64,000 nucleotides of DNA. Origin: Peptoniphilus harei (GTDB lineage Bacteria; Bacillota; Clostridia; Tissierellales; Peptoniphilaceae). Position 1 is the stretch's first letter, and every line of letters starts with the position of its first letter. The stretch is taken from the NCBI RefSeq assembly GCF_900454685.1, contig NZ_UATM01000032.1, positions 1,488,001-1,552,000 of the forward strand, written 5' to 3'. Made by a program: the position numbers and the translations under genes. Below the pieces are notes generated by a model, which worked only from the letters and a program-made list of their open reading frames with translations, had not been told where the DNA came from and searched no databases. Positions 27,103 through 36,500 of this stretch are shown here, in pieces.

Positions 27103-28205
27103 ACTGTGCCTTCTTTCGAAATCTTTAATAAAATAGCTGTTGATACAAGTGCCATTACAAGTGCTGTACCTCCATAGGAAATAAAAGGTAAGGTTATACC
27201 TGTTACTGGAAGAATTTTTGCGCAAACTCCCATATTAAAAAAGGCCTGGATTCCAATGTAGGTTGTCATGCCAATAGCAGTGAATTTATCAAAATAATTT
27301 GTGGCCTTAAAGGCTATCATGTATCCCCTATAAATATAAATTATAAATAATAATATTACTATAAAAGTTCCAATAAAACCAAATTCTTCTGCTATTACAG
27401 AAAAGATAAAGTCTGTATAAGCTTCTGGAAGGTTTGTATACTTTTGTCTCGATCTAAATAAACCTACTCCAGAGTAACCTCCCAAAGCAAAGGCATAAAG
27501 AGATTGCCTTGATTGATAGAGGGCAGCCGATTGGTAGTCTGTTGAGTCAGACACAAACCCAAAAATTCTCATAAGCCTAAACTTATTTTCTGGGTCCATT
27601 AAAATTACAAATATAAGACCTATACCTAATACAACTAAGAATAAGAATTGTTTTTTATTTATTCCAGCCGCAAGAAGTATGGCAAATAGTGACACACCAA
27701 TAACAACCGCTGTTGAAAAGTCCTTAATCATAATTGGTCCAACAGATATACCCATTATAGCAACTGCTATTAAAAATATTTTTCTGTCTTTTAAGGAATA
27801 AATATTTCTCGCCAAGTATTTTGATAAGTAAATTATTGAAGATAATTTTAAAATATCTGAAGGTTGAAACCTTAATATTTTAAGATCTAGCCACCTTACT
27901 TGTCCCTTCGACTTGTCACCAAGTGGAGACCACAAGAGTAGTATTAAAACGATACTTACTGGAAACAACCAATCTATATTTTTATAAATTACTGCTCTTG
28001 GCATCTTTAAAATCAATAAAAGAGCAATAATTCCTATTATTAAAAAGCCAGATTGTCTTGCCAAGTAGTGAAAGCTATTTAAATTATATTTTTTTGCAGT
28101 TGGAAAGGAAGCTGAAGTAACTGCTATAAGACCAATTACAATAAGAAACACTGTGGTCAAAAGCAGCATCAAATCAATATCTTTTATTTCCTTTTTTAAC
28201 TTCAT
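27099..28205 (-). CDS. ftsW: SEDS-family peptidoglycan polymerase FtsW/SpoVE
   Basis: FtsW is the SEDS glycan polymerase that works with a class B PBP at the septum. The 368-residue protein has about ten membrane segments. Typical parts are VTSASFPTAKKY after the first segment, WLDLKILRFQPSDILKLS, DFSTAVVIG, FSVIAEEFGFIGTFIVI, and PVTGITLPFISYGGTALV near the end. RWLDLKILRFQPSD corresponds to the RWI..FQPSE signature of SEDS proteins. The position between murD and murG favours FtsW over RodA. Its start touches the murD stop without overlap. A sporulation form (SpoVE) cannot be excluded by sequence alone. Confidence 0.93.
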   Translation of the reverse strand: MKLKKEIKDIDLMLLLTTVFLIVIGLIAVTSASFPTAKKYNLNSFHYLARQSGFLIIGIIALLLILKMPRAVIYKNIDWLFPVSIVLILLLWSPLGDKSKGQVRWLDLKILRFQPSDILKLSSIIYLSKYLARNIYSLKDRKIFLIAVAIMGISVGPIMIKDFSTAVVIGVSLFAILLAAGINKKQFLFLVVLGIGLIFVILMDPENKFRLMRIFGFVSDSTDYQSAALYQSRQSLYAFALGGYSGVGLFRSRQKYTNLPEAYTDFIFSVIAEEFGFIGTFIVILLFIIYIYRGYMIAFKATNYFDKFTAIGMTTYIGIQAFFNMGVCAKILPVTGITLPFISYGGTALVMALVSTAILLKISKEGTV

Positions 28206-29525
28206 CTACATCAACTCTTTGACAAGGTCCTTGAAGTGTTGACCCCTTATTTCATAACTTTTATACATATCCCATGAAGCACACGCAGGTGATAAAAGAA
28301 CATCGTCTCCACTTGAAGAAAGTTTCCTAGCAAGTTCTACAGTTTTTTTTAAGTCTTCAGTAATGTAAAACTCTACTCCAGATTTTTTACAAGAATTAGA
28401 GATTTTTTCTGCAGTTTCTCCAAATAAGATTGCTGTCTTTATTTTATCTTTAGACTTTTCTATTAGATTATCAAAATCTGCACCCTTGTCGTATCCACCA
28501 GCTATCAAGACTACGTCTCCATCCATAGCAGCAACAGCTACTTCTGTTGAATCTGGATTAGTTCCCTTGGAGTCGTTATAATATTTTACTCCGTCAACTT
28601 CTCTTACAAATTCAATCCTGTGTTCTACTCCTGTAAAAGAAAGAATGGATTTTTTAATAAGATCTAGGTCAATATTTAGAAGTTTACAAGCAATAATAGC
28701 TGCCATAATATTTCTTACATTATGGTCTCCAGGAATTTTTATGTCTTTAATATCTAAGACTTCTTCTGTCTTTTCTCCATTATTAAAATAAATTTTTCCA
28801 TTATCAACATAAGCTCCCTTATCCCCTATCTTTTCCATAGAAAAATAATATTTTTCTGCCTTGAACTTATATTCTTCAGCAAGATCCTTATCTTCATAGT
28901 TTAAAATTGCAAAGTCATTTTCGTCTTGATTTTTAAAGATTTTAAATTTTGCATCTACGTAATTTTGTCTTGTCTTATGCCAGTCTAAATGATCACTGGT
29001 TACATAGGTTAAGACTCCTATGTGGGGCTTGAAATCAATTGTGTCTTCTAGTTGGAAGGATGATGCCTCTATTACTACATAATCATTATCACTTGCTTCT
29101 TTAGTGATTTCAAGAATCCCTCTTCCAATATTTCCTACAACATAAGTCTTTGCTACTCTTTTTAGAATATCTCCAAGAATTGTAGTTGTCGTCGTCTTGC
29201 CGTTTGTACCAGTAACTGCAATTACATTTTCAGTTTTTAAATTTCTATAGCTAAGTTCAATATCTGAAATAATCTCTATGTTTTTCTCTCTGGCCTTTTC
29301 TAAAAGTTCATGGAAAGGATATATTCCAGGACTTTTAACTATTAAGTCAATATAATCAAGGTCTTCTTCCTTAAAAATTATAAAATCTTCTTCTACATTT
29401 AACTTATGAAGGTCTTGATTGCTATCGTAAACATAAATCTTGCATGGAAATTCTTTTAAAAATTTTAGGGCCGTCTTTCCAGTGACCCCAAAACCCATAA
29501 TTAAAATATTTTTGTTTTCTATCAT
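28206..29525 (-). CDS. murD: UDP-N-acetylmuramoylalanine-D-glutamate ligase
   Basis: MurD adds D-glutamate to UDP-MurNAc-L-Ala with ATP in the cytoplasm. The 439 residues carry ILIMGFGVTGKTALKFL at the N-terminal UDP site, VKSPGIYPFH, the ATP loop AVTGTNGKTTTTTI, TSDHLDWH with the metal-site histidine, NDSKGTNPDSTE, and LIAGGYDKGADFD, all characteristic of MurD. The C-terminus has LLSPACASWDMYKSYE, another family mark. The order mraY-murD-ftsW-murG is the common dcw order. The gene lies 10 bases after mraY and directly before ftsW. All key residues I can recognise are present. Confidence 0.97.
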   Translation of the reverse strand: MIENKNILIMGFGVTGKTALKFLKEFPCKIYVYDSNQDLHKLNVEEDFIIFKEEDLDYIDLIVKSPGIYPFHELLEKAREKNIEIISDIELSYRNLKTENVIAVTGTNGKTTTTTILGDILKRVAKTYVVGNIGRGILEITKEASDNDYVVIEASSFQLEDTIDFKPHIGVLTYVTSDHLDWHKTRQNYVDAKFKIFKNQDENDFAILNYEDKDLAEEYKFKAEKYYFSMEKIGDKGAYVDNGKIYFNNGEKTEEVLDIKDIKIPGDHNVRNIMAAIIACKLLNIDLDLIKKSILSFTGVEHRIEFVREVDGVKYYNDSKGTNPDSTEVAVAAMDGDVVLIAGGYDKGADFDNLIEKSKDKIKTAILFGETAEKISNSCKKSGVEFYITEDLKKTVELARKLSSSGDDVLLSPACASWDMYKSYEIRGQHFKDLVKELM

Positions 29526-29535
29526 CTTAAATCAC

Positions 29536-30486
29536 CTAAAATAATATTAAGTAAGAAATCACACAAAGTATAATTTCTACTAATGAAAATACTGCTACTA
29601 TCTTTTTCTCATGCCATCCCTTGTGTTCAAAATGATGGTGAAGTGGTGACATAAGGAAAACTCTCTTTCCCCTAGTTTTAAAGCTAATTACTTGAATTAT
29701 AACTGAAAGTGTTTCTATAAAGTAAATTCCACCTGCAATAGGTAAAATTAAGGGCACATTTAAAAGAAATGCTATGGCAGAAATTGCTCCACCTAAGGCA
29801 AGAGATCCTGTGTCTCCCATAAAAACTTTTGCTGGAAACTTATTGTAGTATAAGAATCCCATTAAAGCACCTGCTAAGGCAAGGCAAAATAGAGAAATTT
29901 CATATCTTTGAAATTTAGCTGCAACAATATTAAAAAATATTAGGCAAATAATTGTCACGCTTGTTGAAAGTCCATCTAAACCATCAGTTAAGTTTACTGA
30001 ATTCACTGTACCCACAATTACAAAGATAACAAAGGGAATATATAAAAATCCTATGGACCTATAGTCTTTTAAAAAGGGAATATATAAATCTGTCCCCATT
30101 CCTTTAGAATTGTATTGGTATATTATTAAAATAACTGCAACTAAAATTTGAAGGAGTAACTTTTGATAGGCACGAAGTCCTAAGTTTCTCTTCATTACAA
30201 CCTTGATGTAGTCATCAATAAAACCAACTGCTCCAAAGGCAAGAGTTGAGAATAATATCATTAAAACTGAAACTTTAAAGTTTGCTGTTATAAGACTTGT
30301 CACAATAACAGATGCTAAAAATATTAATCCACCTATAGTTGGAGTCCCACTTTTAATTAAGTGAGACTGGGGTCCATCTTCTCTTATACTTTGTCCTGCG
30401 TGTAAACTTTTTAATATGGGAATTATAATTTTTCCAAAAATTATGGAAAGAACAAATCCCAAGCCTATATTAATTACATAATTCAT
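29536..30486 (-). CDS. mraY: Phospho-MurNAc-pentapeptide transferase
   Basis: MraY transfers phospho-MurNAc-pentapeptide to undecaprenyl phosphate, giving lipid I. The 316-residue protein has about ten membrane segments. The essential acid pair is in AVGFIDDYIKVVMKRNLGL; NLTDGLDGLS supplies the third acid; and MSPLHHHFEHKGWHE is the histidine-rich loop typical of MraY. TPTIGGLIFLASV near residue 50 is also a hallmark. It lies 11 bases after the PBP gene and 10 before murD. Nothing unusual is seen. Confidence 0.97.
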   Translation of the reverse strand: MNYVINIGLGFVLSIIFGKIIIPILKSLHAGQSIREDGPQSHLIKSGTPTIGGLIFLASVIVTSLITANFKVSVLMILFSTLAFGAVGFIDDYIKVVMKRNLGLRAYQKLLLQILVAVILIIYQYNSKGMGTDLYIPFLKDYRSIGFLYIPFVIFVIVGTVNSVNLTDGLDGLSTSVTIICLIFFNIVAAKFQRYEISLFCLALAGALMGFLYYNKFPAKVFMGDTGSLALGGAISAIAFLLNVPLILPIAGGIYFIETLSVIIQVISFKTRGKRVFLMSPLHHHFEHKGWHEKKIVAVFSLVEIILCVISYLILF

Positions 30487-30497
30487 CGTTTTTTAAC

Positions 30498-32969
30498 CTA
30501 ATTCCTTTTATTGTTTCTATTTTCCTTCTTATTATTTGTGTTTTTCTTAGATTTTTTAATATCTTTTTTATTTCTTTTATCTTTTTTTGAATTTTTATTT
30601 TCTTCTAAGTTTTTCTTGTTTTTTAAATTTGTTTCATTAGAAGAGTTATTAGTATTTTTATTAGTTTCGTCACTTATATTTTCTTGGTCTATTTTTGAAT
30701 AGTTAAGAGTTACACTTTCATTTCCACTTAACTTTTGACCAGGTCTTGGACTTTGCGATATAAAGTCGCCATTTCCCTTGATATTATACTCTAAATTCAT
30801 GGAATTTAAAATAGATTGGCTTTCTTTTCTAGTCTTCTTGCTAAAGTCTGGCATTATTAAAATACCACTGTCCTTATCATTTACAGCTAGATCAATTATA
30901 GTGTCTTTTAAGACATAAGAGCCTGCTGATGGACTTTGATTAGCGACAACAGAATATGGTAACACATTTTCTGAATTGTTGTTAAACTTAAGTCCAGAAT
31001 CAATTAAAATCTTTCCTGCATCTTCAAGAAGGAGTCCTCCTACATTTGGAACAGAAATAAACTCATCTTTTTCATCAACTTCTTCAGTTTTTTGAATTTT
31101 CATATAGTTAAGAGACTTTTCCAATACATCTTGAACTACTGGAGCTGCAACTACACTACCAAGTATCCCTCCCTTAGGATTGTTAATAACTACAAGAACT
31201 GTTAGCCTTGGGTCATTAAGTGGTGCTACGCCAACAAAAGATGAGTTATATGCTTCAAGATAACCTGTAGGTGTAGCAATATTTGCAGTACCAGACTTAC
31301 CACCAACTATATAACCTGGAACCTGAGCGCGTTTACCTGTACCATTTTCCACTACTCTTCTCATCATCATCTTCATTTTACCAGAAGTTTCTTCTGAGAT
31401 TACCCTTCTCCTAAGTTCAGTCCTCTTTCTGTCAATTACATTTCCATTGGCATCTACCATTTCTTTAATAAGTGTTGGTTTATTTAAATAACCACCATTG
31501 GAAATTGCACTTACTGCATTTATAAGTTGTAAGGGAGATACAGCAATTGAGTGTCCATAAGACATTGTTGCAAGGTTAACCTTGCCTATATCTTTATAAG
31601 ACCTTGGAACTATACCAGTTGATTCCCCATAAAGCTCTATTCCAGTTTTTTTACCAAAACCAAAAGCCTTTATGTATTTAAGAAACTTTTCAGCTCCTAG
31701 GTCTCGACCAACTTGGATCATAGTCATATTACATGATTCTTCTATTGCCTTTGCAAGGGTCTTTTTTCCTCTAGTGTTACTAGTACAAGTTAATTTGTTG
31801 TTGCCCATTACCATAGCCCCATTACATACATATTGGGAGTCTGGTTGAGCTGCATTTTCTTCTATAGCAGCTGCTGCTGTTATAAGTTTAAAGGTTGAAC
31901 CTGGTTCATACTGATCGTTGACGTTAAAGTCTCTCCAGTTATCATAGAGAATTTCCATTTTTTCTTCTTCAGTTAACTTATCCCACTCTTCTTCTTGTTT
32001 TTCATTTAAAGGAGCCCTAGGATCATTTAAATTGTAGTCATCTTTAGTTGTCATAGCTAAGATTTCTCCAGTCATAGTATCCTGAACTATGATAGAAACC
32101 TTATCTGCCATATTCTCTTTTTTTGCATTCAAAGCTGCAGTTTCTGCAAACTGCTGGATATTTGAATCTATGGATAAAACCACTGAGTAACCTTCTTTAG
32201 GTGCATAAGTTTCTTCATCTGTTAGTGGAATTTTGTTTGATGCATTATCCTTTAATGAAACATTCTTACCAGAAATTCCTGATAACTCTTCATCATAGGA
32301 TGCCTCAATCCCATATTGGCCCACATTCTCATCATTTGTAAATCCAATAATATAGGATGCCAAATTGTTAAAAGGATAAAGCCTTCTAGTTACATCGTCA
32401 ATAGACATAGGAATGAGGTTTGATTTTTTATTATCTTTTTTTTCTTTATTTTCCTTGATAATTTTTATTTGCTGGTCCTTAAGTTCTTGGGCCTTGCCTC
32501 TTTCAATGTTAGTTGCAAGCCTTACAACCTTGTCGCCCTTCATCTTAGATCTTATTTCCTCGTAATCTACACCTATTGTATCAGAAATAATTTTGGCATC
32601 TTCATCATAAAGTTTTTCTTTTCTATTTTCAAAGTCATTTTCACTTTCATTTTTTCTCTCTTTTAAATAATCCATGTTATAAAAAACATTACATTTAGTG
32701 ACATTGATCGCCATTTCTTTATTATTTCTATCGTAGATTATACCCCTGTTAGAGTTTATAACTTCAGTCCTAGTTAGTTGGTTTAAGGCTGAAATAGTCA
32801 GTTCTTCTGACTGAACTATTTGGATCCACAGAAGTTTACCAATTAATATTACAAATAAAAAAGCTAGAAAGATAAAAAATACAAATATGAATCTGTTGGC
32901 ATTATTTGTCTTTGCCTTAAATCCACCTCTATTTTTTCTATCTCTAGCTTTTCTTTTATTAGTTTTCAA
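30498..32969 (-). CDS. Class B penicillin-binding protein with PASTA domains
   Basis: This is the septal transpeptidase of the FtsI/PBP2/SpoVD group, anchored by one membrane segment (about residues 27-47) with the catalytic part outside. In 823 residues: PBP dimerisation domain (about 60-255), transpeptidase with STFK at 358-361, SCN at 412-414 and KSG at 558-560, then two PASTA repeats (about 637-697 and 704-759). The last 60 or so residues (760-823) are almost wholly Lys, Asn, Glu and Ser, strongly basic at the end, and not part of the usual family. It follows ftsL by 10 bases and precedes mraY. A spoVD or pbpB name would be a guess. Confidence 0.95.
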   Translation of the reverse strand: MKTNKRKARDRKNRGGFKAKTNNANRFIFVFFIFLAFLFVILIGKLLWIQIVQSEELTISALNQLTRTEVINSNRGIIYDRNNKEMAINVTKCNVFYNMDYLKERKNESENDFENRKEKLYDEDAKIISDTIGVDYEEIRSKMKGDKVVRLATNIERGKAQELKDQQIKIIKENKEKKDNKKSNLIPMSIDDVTRRLYPFNNLASYIIGFTNDENVGQYGIEASYDEELSGISGKNVSLKDNASNKIPLTDEETYAPKEGYSVVLSIDSNIQQFAETAALNAKKENMADKVSIIVQDTMTGEILAMTTKDDYNLNDPRAPLNEKQEEEWDKLTEEEKMEILYDNWRDFNVNDQYEPGSTFKLITAAAAIEENAAQPDSQYVCNGAMVMGNNKLTCTSNTRGKKTLAKAIEESCNMTMIQVGRDLGAEKFLKYIKAFGFGKKTGIELYGESTGIVPRSYKDIGKVNLATMSYGHSIAVSPLQLINAVSAISNGGYLNKPTLIKEMVDANGNVIDRKRTELRRRVISEETSGKMKMMMRRVVENGTGKRAQVPGYIVGGKSGTANIATPTGYLEAYNSSFVGVAPLNDPRLTVLVVINNPKGGILGSVVAAPVVQDVLEKSLNYMKIQKTEEVDEKDEFISVPNVGGLLLEDAGKILIDSGLKFNNNSENVLPYSVVANQSPSAGSYVLKDTIIDLAVNDKDSGILIMPDFSKKTRKESQSILNSMNLEYNIKGNGDFISQSPRPGQKLSGNESVTLNYSKIDQENISDETNKNTNNSSNETNLKNKKNLEENKNSKKDKRNKKDIKKSKKNTNNKKENRNNKRN

Positions 32970-32979
32970 TTATATCCCC

Positions 32980-33387
32980 CTAATCTCTTGTAAAAGACCT
33001 AAGGACAGAGACAATTGGACTCAAAAATACGTTGTAGTTAATGTCTGCCAAATTTTCTTCTTCCCCTGAATCAATGTAAACTATTTGGTCTTCAGAAGGA
33101 TAAACCATACCAAGCTTATACATTGCTTCTTCTGCTATCTGAGCAGATGATTTTACAGCTTTAATATCGCCTACAAGAGTTGTTTTTGTTTTATTTAATT
33201 CTTCAATTTCAGCCTTTTGCTTAAGGATTTCCCTGTCAAGACCTGCAATCTGTGAATACATAATGAGTACAGCTGCAAATACCATAATGACAATTGCCAT
33301 AGTCAAAATAAAAGGCTTGTTTTTTAAAAGTTGATTTCTATATATATTATAACTTTTATTTGGATTTTTAGTTAATCTTTTTGCCAT
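32980..33387 (-). CDS. ftsL: Septum formation protein FtsL-like
   Basis: This is a 135-residue bitopic protein with a basic cytoplasmic end (MAKRLTKNPNKSYN), one membrane segment near residues 26-48, and an extracellular heptad-like coiled coil (EILKQKAEIEELNKTKTT). That form, the length and the position between rsmH and the septal PBP identify an FtsL-type divisome protein, which joins FtsQ and the FtsW-PBP pair. Sequence similarity in this family is low, so the call rests on shape and context. It has a 1-base gap to rsmH and a 10-base gap to the PBP gene. Confidence 0.85.
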   Translation of the reverse strand: MAKRLTKNPNKSYNIYRNQLLKNKPFILTMAIVIMVFAAVLIMYSQIAGLDREILKQKAEIEELNKTKTTLVGDIKAVKSSAQIAEEAMYKLGMVYPSEDQIVYIDSGEEENLADINYNVFLSPIVSVLRSFTRD

Positions 33388-33388
33388 T

Positions 33389-34327
33389 TTACACCTCTAA
33401 TTTTTCGGCAATCCTTAATTTGGCTGAATGAGACCTGTTGTTTTCTTTTAACTCGTCTTCACTTGCAGTTATAGGCTTTCTTGTTATAATTTTAATTTCT
33501 TTTTTCTTGTCACAAGTACAAATTGGTGCAGATGGAGGACAGATACAATCTTTTTCCAAATATTTAAAGGAATTTTTTACTATTCTGTCTTCTAGTGAAT
33601 GAAAAGTTATAATTGCAATTCTTCCACCTGGGTTAAGTCTTGTTACAAATCTTTCAATAGAATCTTTTAGAACTTCAAGCTCTTTATTAACTTCAATTCT
33701 TAAAGCCTGAAAAGTTCTTTTGGCTGGATGGGGTCCATTTCTTCTAGCACCTGCAGGAATAGCTTTTTTTATAGTTTCAACAAGTTCAAAAGTAGTTTCA
33801 ATTTCCTTGTTCTTTCTCTCATCTACAATGAATTTGGCAATCCTTGCTGCCCACTTCTCTTCTCCATATTCCTTTATAATTCTTGTAATTTCGCTTTCAC
33901 TGTAGTTATTTACAATATCTCTTGCAGAAATTTCAAGGTTTTGGTCCATTCTCATGTCAAGTGGAGCATCAAACCTATAAGAAAAGCCTCTCTCTGGATT
34001 ATCAAATTGATAGGAGGAAACTCCAATATCAAGTAAGACTCCATCAATCTTATCAATTCCAAGTTCATCAAGAGCTTTTTCATAATCTATGTAATTTAAG
34101 TTAAAAAATTCTACGTTTTTATATGCTGAAAGTCTATCTTTAGCAACTTCAAGAGCTTCTGTGTCTTGATCAATGCCAATTAAAAGTCCAGTCCCCTTTA
34201 ATTTTTTAAGAATTTCACGGCTATGACCTGCACCACCAAGAGTTCCATCGAGGTAAATCTTTCCCTCTCTAACATTTAATCCTTCAATTGTCTCATTTAA
34301 AAGAACACTTTTGTGTGCAAATTCCAT
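33389..34327 (-). CDS. rsmH: 16S rRNA cytosine-1402 N4-methyltransferase RsmH
   Basis: RsmH (MraW) methylates N4 of C1402 in 16S rRNA. The 312-residue enzyme shows [17 protein letters not shown] (SAM loop), [36 protein letters not shown] and [16 protein letters not shown], all family signatures. A cysteine group, [15 protein letters not shown] near residue 275, occurs in many Gram-positive members. The rRNA enzyme sits in the cell division cluster by old and widespread linkage. It shares one base with the mraZ stop (TAATG). Confidence 0.97.
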   Translation of the reverse strand: MEFAHKSVLLNETIEGLNVREGKIYLDGTLGGAGHSREILKKLKGTGLLIGIDQDTEALEVAKDRLSAYKNVEFFNLNYIDYEKALDELGIDKIDGVLLDIGVSSYQFDNPERGFSYRFDAPLDMRMDQNLEISARDIVNNYSESEITRIIKEYGEEKWAARIAKFIVDERKNKEIETTFELVETIKKAIPAGARRNGPHPAKRTFQALRIEVNKELEVLKDSIERFVTRLNPGGRIAIITFHSLEDRIVKNSFKYLEKDCICPPSAPICTCDKKKEIKIITRKPITASEDELKENNRSHSAKLRIAEKLEV

Positions 34328-34755
34328 TATATTCCCAACTCCGACATTTTTTCAGCAAGCTCTTCATAGGATAGAGCTTCTTCTTCATTGTACTTATTCC
34401 AGTTTTCTTCTGACCAAATTTCCGCCCTATTTGAAAGACCTATTATTACGCACTTGTCAATAAGGTCTGCATATTCTCTTAGGTGCTCTCCAATTAATAC
34501 ACGTCCCTGCTTATCAAGTTCACAGTCAACGGCACCTGAGAAAAAGGTTCTCACAAAAGACCTAACAGCCTTGTTAGTCATTGGAAGTTCCTTTAGTTTA
34601 TTCTCAATTTTTTCCCATTGGTCACTTGGATATAAAAATAGACAGTCATCTAGACCCTTAGTCATAACAAATGATGAAAGGTCTTCTCTAAACTTTGATG
34701 GAATTGTTACTCTTCCCTTGGGGTCGAGATTGTGTCTGAATTCACCAATTAACAT
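34327..34755 (-). CDS. mraZ: Transcriptional regulator MraZ
   Basis: MraZ is a ring-forming DNA-binding protein with two SpoVT-AbrB-like halves; it represses the dcw operon it heads. The 142 residues contain the doubled motif: [14 protein letters not shown] near residue 11 and [16 protein letters not shown] near residue 82, each with the DxxGR signature. The family length is about 143. Upstream lies an array of GTGGA-type repeats matching the known kind of MraZ box, the last of which doubles as the ribosome site (GTGGAG, 7 bases before ATG), so autoregulation is likely. Confidence 0.97.
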   Translation of the reverse strand: MLIGEFRHNLDPKGRVTIPSKFREDLSSFVMTKGLDDCLFLYPSDQWEKIENKLKELPMTNKAVRSFVRTFFSGAVDCELDKQGRVLIGEHLREYADLIDKCVIIGLSNRAEIWSEENWNKYNEEEALSYEELAEKMSELGI

Positions 34756-34762
34756 AAATATT

Positions 34763-34809
34763 CTCCACTTTATTCCATTTTAACTATTTTTTACTCCACT
34801 TTGTTCCAC
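34763..34809 (-). promoter_or_regulatory. MraZ box array (four repeats)
   Basis: On the minus strand the repeats are GTGGAA (34809-34804), GTGGAG (34799-34794), ATGGAA (34778-34773) and GTGGAG (34768-34763). Spacing is 10, 21 and 10 bases, so one 10-base unit is degenerate. Each is preceded by A-rich bases (AAGTGGA type), as in the MraZ boxes described for Mollicutes and E. coli. Confidence 0.8.
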
Positions 34810-34840
34810 TTAAGTTAATTTTACTACACAAAGTCCCCAT

Positions 34841-34868
34841 ATTCTAGTCTTTTAATTAGTTTTAACAA
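34841..34868 (-). promoter_or_regulatory. Promoter of the mraZ (dcw) operon
   Basis: TTGTTA (34868-34863) and TAGAAT (34846-34841) are 16 bases apart on the minus strand. It lies just upstream of the MraZ boxes. The rest of the 308-base gap (34756-35063) is A/T-rich and otherwise holds only the terminator of the two-component operon. Confidence 0.6.
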
Positions 34869-35019
34869 AATAGGACTATAGGCCCTAAATTTTTATTTAT
34901 AATAAATAATGTTTTCATAAAATACAATTTTTCTTGTCAGTAAAACGAATTTCTAATTTTTTTAATAATCAATCTTAAAAGTAAATTTATAATTAATTGC
35001 AAAAAATAAATTTTTGCAC

Positions 35020-35047
35020 AAAAAAAATCGACTATCTCTAGTCGATT
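35020..35047 (-). terminator. Intrinsic terminator of the two-component operon
   Basis: On the minus strand AATCGACTA (35047-35039) pairs with TAGTCGATT (35034-35026) across a GAGA loop, followed by a long T run. It lies 16 bases after the histidine kinase stop. Confidence 0.93.
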
Positions 35048-35063
35048 AAATCTTTTTATAAAA

Positions 35064-36500
35064 TTATTTTCTTCCAATGAAATAAAAATCAGATCCTTGT
35101 CCTAATTTTGAATGAACTCCATAATCAAATCCATGAAGCTCCATTATTGTCTTCACAATATAAAGTCCAAGACCAGTTCCTATTTCAGGTCTTGTGTGGT
35201 TGTCACGAACCCTATAGAACCTATCCCATATTCCCTTTACATCTTCTTCGCTAATTCCTATTCCCCTATCAATACAGTGAAATTCAGTTTTATTTTCGTC
35301 GCCCTTTATGACTAATTTTATTTCCTTATTGACTGGTGAATAATTTATGGCATTGTTAATTAAATTATAAATTACCCTGTTTATTTTAGACCTATCAGCT
35401 AAAATTCTTGTATCTCCAGAAGCCTCAATAGTAAATTTGTATTTTGCAAAATCCTTATTAATCTTAAACCTATCCAGGACTTCTTCCACAGATTCTCTAA
35501 GATCATATTCCTCTTTCTTTATCTCTTCCAAGTTAGATTCGATCTTTGACAAGTCTAACAAGTCATTTACAAGAGCTGTTAGCTTGTCGGCCTCACTAAT
35601 TATTGTCTCCAAGTGTTTGTTTCTCAAGACTTCGTTGGAACCTGATATATCTCTAATCATTTCACCGTAGGACTTTATAACTGTCAAAGGGGTCTTTAAG
35701 TCATGACTGACATTGGCCACAAGATCTTTTCTCATTTCTATTGTCTTTGTAAGTTCATTTTTTGCATAGTTAAGAGTATTGGACAAATCGTCAATTTCTG
35801 TGTATTCGCCCTTCCTAAATTGAACCTTGTAGTCACCCTTGGCAAGCTCCTTGGCAGTATTTGACATCCTAACAAGAGGTCTTGAAAGTCTTTTCGATAC
35901 AAAATATGCTGTGATGGATGCAAAAATCAGTGACAAGAAAGAAATTATTATAAGAATCCTTCTAATTACATCAACTGTTGCATCCACTGGCTTCAAAACT
36001 GAATTTATATAGAGGTAATAGTCTTCTCCATCAGTTTTTCCAAGATAGCCTGCATAAATTATTGATGGGTCCTTAAGATTTTCATACCTAACTGTATAAA
36101 TTTTATAAGTTCTATTGTCTCTACTTAAGGATCCAAAAAATTTATCAAAATTTTCCCAAATCATCCTTGGTCTTTCTACAAACTCATCAAAAAGTCTTAA
36201 GGGAAAGACCCAAGCACCATTTTCATCGAGAACTTTTATCTCAAGTCCCTTAGTGTTGGCATAGTTTGAAAGTTTAGTTTCAAAATCTTGAGACTTGTAT
36301 TCACTCCTAAGTTCGTTACCAACCTTTGTGACTTCACGAATTTTCATTGTTTCATAAAAACTAGAAAGAAATACTGTTTGAAAGAGCCAAATAGAAATTA
36401 AGATTAGTCCAGCAAAAAAGACAAAATACTTCCACAGCTTAAATAATATGCTGTTTTTATCAATTTTTATCCTCTTCACTTCTTTAATTTCTCGTATCAA
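35064..36500 (-). CDS. Sensor histidine kinase
   Basis: This is a membrane sensor kinase partner of the adjacent response regulator. In 478 residues: membrane segments near 24-46 and 180-202 flank an extracellular sensor region of about 130 residues; a HAMP linker follows (SRPLVRMSNTAKELAKGDY); the phospho-acceptor His is H266 in VANVSHDLKTPLTVI; the ATPase part has NLINNAINYSP (N box), RGIGISEEDV (G1) and GTGLGLYIVKTIMELHG (G2). The stimulus is not evident. The frame starts with TTG at 36500 and overlaps the regulator by 17 bases; a GTG at 36479 is an alternative start. It resembles the PhoR/ResE class, but no specific name is supported. Confidence 0.93.
   Translation of the reverse strand: MIREIKEVKRIKIDKNSILFKLWKYFVFFAGLILISIWLFQTVFLSSFYETMKIREVTKVGNELRSEYKSQDFETKLSNYANTKGLEIKVLDENGAWVFPLRLFDEFVERPRMIWENFDKFFGSLSRDNRTYKIYTVRYENLKDPSIIYAGYLGKTDGEDYYLYINSVLKPVDATVDVIRRILIIISFLSLIFASITAYFVSKRLSRPLVRMSNTAKELAKGDYKVQFRKGEYTEIDDLSNTLNYAKNELTKTIEMRKDLVANVSHDLKTPLTVIKSYGEMIRDISGSNEVLRNKHLETIISEADKLTALVNDLLDLSKIESNLEEIKKEEYDLRESVEEVLDRFKINKDFAKYKFTIEASGDTRILADRSKINRVIYNLINNAINYSPVNKEIKLVIKGDENKTEFHCIDRGIGISEEDVKGIWDRFYRVRDNHTRPEIGTGLGLYIVKTIMELHGFDYGVHSKLGQGSDFYFIGRK

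Noticed and set aside
27102..27225. Longer MurG N-terminus reaching 27225
   Set aside because: The extra 41 residues are the ftsW end read in another frame; MurG proteins start at the MKYILSGGGTGGH methionine.
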